Source: Neobacillus thermocopriae (lineage in GTDB: Bacteria > Bacillota > Bacilli > Bacillales > Cytobacillaceae). From it: a stretch of 64,000 nt of DNA. The stretch lies in contig NZ_JAAIUV010000010.1 in NCBI RefSeq assembly GCF_010975035.1, forward strand, positions 40,546-104,545. Direction: 5' to 3'. The notes beneath the pieces were generated by a model that was not told the origin of the DNA, made no database searches, and saw nothing but the letters and a program-made list of their open reading frames with translations. Below, piece after piece: positions 61,285 to 64,000 of the stretch; the first letter of the stretch is position 1, and each line of letters starts with the position of its first letter. The translations under genes were made by a program, and so were the position numbers.

Positions 61285-61515
61285 TTAGTGGAGATAATGG
61301 TTCATTGAATATGTTTCGGATATGGGTAGGATGGATAAAATATTTTCGCGTTTAAAGGTGCGGAACTGTTTCCTTAGTAAGCAGTAGGCATAAATGTATT
61401 TATCATTTACCTCTTTGATAATAAGTTTTCGCTGAGTGATTTCTTTGTTATTCCCCAGGTAAATCATGTCTAACGGGATTTTTTCTTCCATTGATCGTAT
61501 GAAGAGTCCATCCAT
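61285..61515 (-). CDS. Stand-alone WYL-like domain protein, 76 aa
   Basis: The 76-residue product reads EEKIPLDMIYLGNNKEITQRKLIIKEVNDKYIYAYCLLRKQFRTFKRENILSILP, closely resembling the ligand-binding core of WYL domains (beta strands with I-Y-L, Y-CLLR-Q-RTFK). It has no helix-turn-helix. WYL domains bind nucleic acids or nucleotides and often regulate defence or DNA-damage genes. The ATG at 61515 follows GGAGG by 7 bases. It ends the syntenic block just before the IS element. Confidence 0.65.
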   Translation of the reverse strand: MDGLFIRSMEEKIPLDMIYLGNNKEITQRKLIIKEVNDKYIYAYCLLRKQFRTFKRENILSILPISETYSMNHYLH

Positions 61516-61693
61516 CTGCAATCCTCCTTTCTTATAATTATATTATAACCAAACATATGTTCTTTATTCAATTAAAAAATGGTTATTCGGTTATTTTTAG
61601 TAAGGCTCTGTTAAAGACTATTGTTGATATTTGAAACCTATCCGAATTGTTAATATAATTTATTAAGAACAAACATTCGGAGAGGTTATCAAG

Positions 61694-62721
61694 GTGAGCA
61701 AAGCGTTTAGCAATTTGGTAAAAATATCGACAAATTATCACACACTCAAAAAGAACAAGTTTATCAATGGGTTAAACGCTATGTTGATCCTTCATCCTCG
61801 GTTGGTGGTCGGTTAATCAATGAAATGAGGGAAACTCGCTTCAAAGAAGGGGTTGAGTGTCCTCATTGTTCGTCTGAACACATTGTTCGATTTGGCAAAA
61901 TTAAAGGTCGTCAACGCTATCGTTGCAAAAGTTGTCGTAAAACTTTTACCGATACAACAAATACTGTACTTTATCGCACCCGAAAAGGTGACGAACGGAT
62001 TACCTTTGTAGACTGTATGTTCAAAGGCTATTCTCTGCGAAAATCGGATGAAATCGTAGGGGTTACTTAGGTTACGCTATTTTATTGGAGACACAAACTG
62101 TTAAACGCCTTAAAACAAATGGATGTTGAACATTTTGAGGGTATCGTTGAAATTGACGAGACTTTTTTTCTGTACTCTCAAAAGGGACAACGTGGCATTA
62201 CTGAACGTAAACCTCGCAAACGTGGCGGGAAGTCCAAACACAGAGGTATAAGCCACGAACAGGTTTGTGTTCTCGTTGCCAGAGACCGAACGAAAGCAAC
62301 TATCTCAAAAGTCGCTTGTATGGGGCGGATGGTGAAAACAAAAGTCGATACTTTGATTGGCTCTAAACTATCTAATGAAAACGTGATTGTAACCGATGTG
62401 TGGAGAGCCTATAATACCTATGCAAAAGAAAAAGGATTAGAGCATTACCGTATTAAATCAGACGGTGGCAAACACGTTATCAAGGGCTTGTATCACATTC
62501 AAAATGTCAACGGTCTTCATTCCCGTCTAAAGCAGTGGATAGACCGTTTTAAAGGGGTGGCAACAAAGTATCTCGACAATTACCTTGCTTGGTTTTTATT
62601 TGTAGACAGTCGTAGTAGCGAAAGTACCAAACAGCATATAAAAGAATTTTTATTAACATCATTTGTATATGAGATGACTGACACATATGACAGTTTAAGA
62701 CTGTCAAAATTTAGTGTGTAG
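61694..62721 (+). pseudogene. IS1595-type transposase, frameshifted and nonsense-interrupted
   Basis: Translation from the GTG at 61694 (after GGAGAGG) gives MSKAFSNLVK, then loses frame at an A5 tract (61720-61724). One more A would continue into NIDKLSHTQKEQVYQWVKR and the zinc ribbon CPHCSSEHIVRFG...YRCKSCRKTF. An in-frame TAG at 62068-62070 then breaks the reading GVT-stop-VTLFYWRHKLLNALKQ. The catalytic ISXO2-like part (IDETFF, VTDVWRAY, HSRLKQWIDRFKGVATKYLDNYLAWF) is otherwise intact. Without recoding the gene cannot give an active protein. Confidence 0.9.
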
Positions 62722-62817
62722 CCCTTATTCAATGGGTAGGATAGTTGAAGGATAATAGACATAAAGTGCGATACGAAAAAACCTTAATAAAGCAATGTAG
62801 TTTGGGGGGAAACTAAA

Positions 62818-63258
62818 ATGCTAACGATAATGGAAAATGTAAAGGGCAAACGATATAAAGAACTAATTGACTTATTATCCAGAAATTGCAATATCTTTGC
62901 TTTTGTTGAGAATAGACAAATGATGGAGATTGAAGATGAACGCCTTGCCTATATTGATATTTTGATAGCACCTATTAAAGAACACTTCATTGAGAGAAAA
63001 ATTCAACAAGAATGGGAAACGACAAAACTTCTTGAAGATACAGCATACGTTTTTTATTTCAATTTAAACAATGTTACAAGGCAATTTTTAAAAGAACGTA
63101 GCAAATCTCTTTTTGATTGGATAAGTCCAGAATTACCAGAGGACTTAATGTTTTACAAAGATGGTAAGTGCCTTTTAGCCTCCTGTTCACACGAAGGATT
63201 TTTCTTGGTTGAAGAAAATATATGGAACAGCTTTTTATTAAAGAAACGCGGTCGTTAG
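62818..63258 (+). CDS. IS passenger gene, uncharacterised 146-aa protein
   Basis: The frame begins MLTIMENVKGKRYKELIDLLSRNCNIFAFVENRQMMEIEDERLAYIDILIAPIKEHFIERKIQQEWETTKLLEDTAYVFYFNLNN and ends in FLLKKRGR. It has no signal peptide, membrane helix or domain that I recognise. It lies wholly inside the IS ends, behind the transposase, with a GGGGGG ribosome site and a terminator, so it moves with the element. It is intact although the transposase is not. IS1595-group elements are known to carry such passengers. Confidence 0.7.
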   Translation: MLTIMENVKGKRYKELIDLLSRNCNIFAFVENRQMMEIEDERLAYIDILIAPIKEHFIERKIQQEWETTKLLEDTAYVFYFNLNNVTRQFLKERSKSLFDWISPELPEDLMFYKDGKCLLASCSHEGFFLVEENIWNSFLLKKRGR

Positions 63259-63290
63259 GAAACCTTAATAAATAGGGTTTCCTAAAAATT
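63256..63290 (+). terminator. Terminator after the passenger gene
   Basis: A 9-bp stem TAGGAAACC / GGTTTCCTA overlapping the stop codon is followed by AAAATTTTA. Confidence 0.7.
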
Positions 63291-63342
63291 TTATTCATTT
63301 ATCAACCTTAAAATGTAACAGAGCCTTTAGTAAAAAAACATA

Positions 63343-63370
63343 TTGACAATTTTAAATCTGTTATTATAAT
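63343..63370 (+). promoter_or_regulatory. Strong sigma-A promoter of the tRNA gene
   Basis: TTGACA at 63343-63348 and TATAAT at 63365-63370 are both perfect and 16 bases apart, predicting a start near 63377, 16 bases before the tRNA. The IS target duplication ends 9 bases upstream of the -35 box. Confidence 0.85.
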
Positions 63371-63392
63371 TAAATTTGTAATTTGTTAAAGA

Positions 63393-63465
63393 GATCTGTT
63401 AGCTCAGTTGGGAGAGCGCAACCTTGACAGGGTTGAGGTCGGGGGTTCGAACCCCTCACAGGTCA
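63393..63465 (+). tRNA. tRNA-Val (anticodon GAC)
   Basis: A 73-nt cloverleaf is visible: acceptor GATCTGT / ACAGGTC (with G-T pairs), D-arm GCTC...GAGC, anticodon arm CAACC-TTGACAG-GGTTG with anticodon GAC, and T-arm with GGTTCGAACC. The discriminator is A; CCA is not encoded. A strong promoter precedes it and a terminator follows, so it is a single-gene unit. Confidence 0.93.
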
Positions 63466-63471
63466 TTTAAG

Positions 63472-63501
63472 AAAACCCTTGATCTTTCAAGGGTTTTTTT
63501 T
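63472..63501 (+). terminator. Terminator after tRNA-Val
   Basis: An 11-bp stem AAAACCCTTGA / TCAAGGGTTTT with a 4-base loop is followed by a T run. Confidence 0.92.
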
Positions 63502-63596
63502 ATTTCTAGGATCTGTTAAATCTTAATGTTGGTTTTTTATAAAAATTAGAGGAGACCTCATTTATCAAGGGTTTCCTCGTTCTTTAATTAACCTAT

Positions 63597-63854
63597 TTAT
63601 TGAACATGTTCTACTCCGTTTTCTACATATGATTCTAAAATAACTTTATTTTTACTTTTGTAATAATAATACGTTTTATCATCATTTTTTAGTTTGATGC
63701 TAACCATCCAATTCTTATCTCCTGGTAAATTTGCAACTGTTGTTAGATACTTAGTTACACTTTTCTTAACATTTGACTTTTTATATTGAATATAGCTAAA
63801 TCCCATTCCAATGAAAATTAATAAAATTAGTATAACTGTTCCTATTTTCTTCAT
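63597..63854 (-). CDS. Small N-terminally anchored or secreted protein, 85 aa
   Basis: The product has an N-terminal hydrophobic helix (MKKIGTVILILLIFIGMGFSYIQYKKSN) and a soluble domain of about 55 residues with several tyrosines (KTYYYYKSKNKVILESYVENG). It could be an exported protein or a membrane-anchored one. It recalls DUF3139/YxeA-type small proteins, but the match is not firm. AGTAGG lies about 8 bases before the ATG. It is oriented towards the tRNA gene and has no clear partner. Confidence 0.6.
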   Translation of the reverse strand: MKKIGTVILILLIFIGMGFSYIQYKKSNVKKSVTKYLTTVANLPGDKNWMVSIKLKNDDKTYYYYKSKNKVILESYVENGVEHVQ

Positions 63855-64000
63855 ATAAAACCTACTAAGATAATGGACCTACGTCAATATTCCGGACACA
63901 AATAAATTAAATTCCAAACCACTTTCTAATTTAAATTACAGTTACCTTTCGTGGCTTGACATGGAGCCTCGGCGGGCATGAGTTCTATGCCAGGAAGCCA

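Larger units (their letters stand above)
61604..63325 (+). mobile_element. IS1595-family insertion sequence with passenger gene
   Basis: Both ends carry GGCTCTGTTA followed, at the same offset, by GTTGATA (about 19 of 26 positions match between inverted ends). The element is flanked by a perfect 8-bp direct repeat TTTAGTAA (61596-61603 and 63326-63333), the size usual for IS1595. At 1722 bp it holds a transposase gene broken by two lesions, and a 146-codon passenger gene with its own ribosome site and terminator. The intact target duplication argues for a recent insertion. Confidence 0.93.

Noticed and set aside
61285..64000. Genomic island or prophage integrated at tRNA-Val
   Set aside because: No integrase, no phage genes and no direct repeat of the tRNA 3' end are seen; the only mobile DNA is the IS upstream of the tRNA.

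Overview
The window is AT-rich chromosomal DNA from an endospore-forming member of the Bacillaceae (Bacillus sensu lato). Two things point there. First, gene order follows the Bacillus subtilis stretch yitS-yitT-ipi-yitU-yitW, then yjzC to yjbX, then cotZ and yjcA to yjcH almost gene for gene. Second, it carries spore genes (cotO, a CotY/CotZ-type coat protein, yjcA, yjcZ, spoVIF and a spoVAC-spoVAD-spoVAE set). Strong Shine-Dalgarno sequences, GTG and TTG starts, and hairpin-plus-T terminators are all typical of Firmicutes. The synteny statements rest on remembered B. subtilis gene order; no alignment was run.

Layout. 1-6.4 kb: the 3' end of a membrane-anchored GH13 amylase, then yajQ, cvfB/yitL, degV, yitT, an exported BsuPI inhibitor, two tiny genes and the HAD phosphatase yitU. 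6.7-13.7 kb: an anaerobic/nitrosative-stress and molybdenum-cofactor block comprising yitW (Fe-S assembly), a DsrE-like protein, a radical SAM/SPASM enzyme of unresolved function, a B. subtilis-type fnr, moaA, ric (Fe-S repair), moeA and mobB. Three of its promoters carry Fnr-like sites centred exactly 41.5 bp upstream of the predicted transcription start. The block lies where I recall arginine genes in B. subtilis. 13.9-23.4 kb: yjzC, CtsR-controlled clpB, yjzD, yjaU, yjaV, med, FapR-controlled fabH-fabF, and the metalloprotease yjaZ. 23.6-38.1 kb: two complete oligopeptide ABC transporters (appDFABC and oppABCDF), separated by yjbA, trpS with a Trp T-box, and a small membrane protein.

38.8-53.2 kb: a redox and proteolysis block. 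It has spxA behind a perfect PerR box, mecA, cardiolipin synthase, coiA, pepF, the Spx-degradation adaptor spxH with a truncated haemoglobin, a CYTH protein, UPF0738, the small alarmone synthetase yjbM, NAD kinase, a pseudouridine synthase, prpE and the antiporter yjbQ. 53.3-61.5 kb: FapR-controlled fabI, the spore cluster, then yjcF, yjcG, yjcH and a stand-alone WYL-like protein.

61.6-64 kb: a complete IS1595-type element with terminal inverted repeats and a perfect 8-bp target duplication. It has a passenger gene and a transposase gene broken by a frameshift and an amber codon. It sits immediately upstream of the promoter of a tRNA-Val(GAC) gene. A short exported or anchored protein and a structured, unassigned end follow.

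Most of the window is core Bacillus genome. The parts most worth following up are the Fnr-type regulon around the radical SAM enzyme, structured leaders before yitW and yjaV, a dispersed palindromic repeat present in two clear copies, and the recently inserted but crippled IS with its cargo gene.
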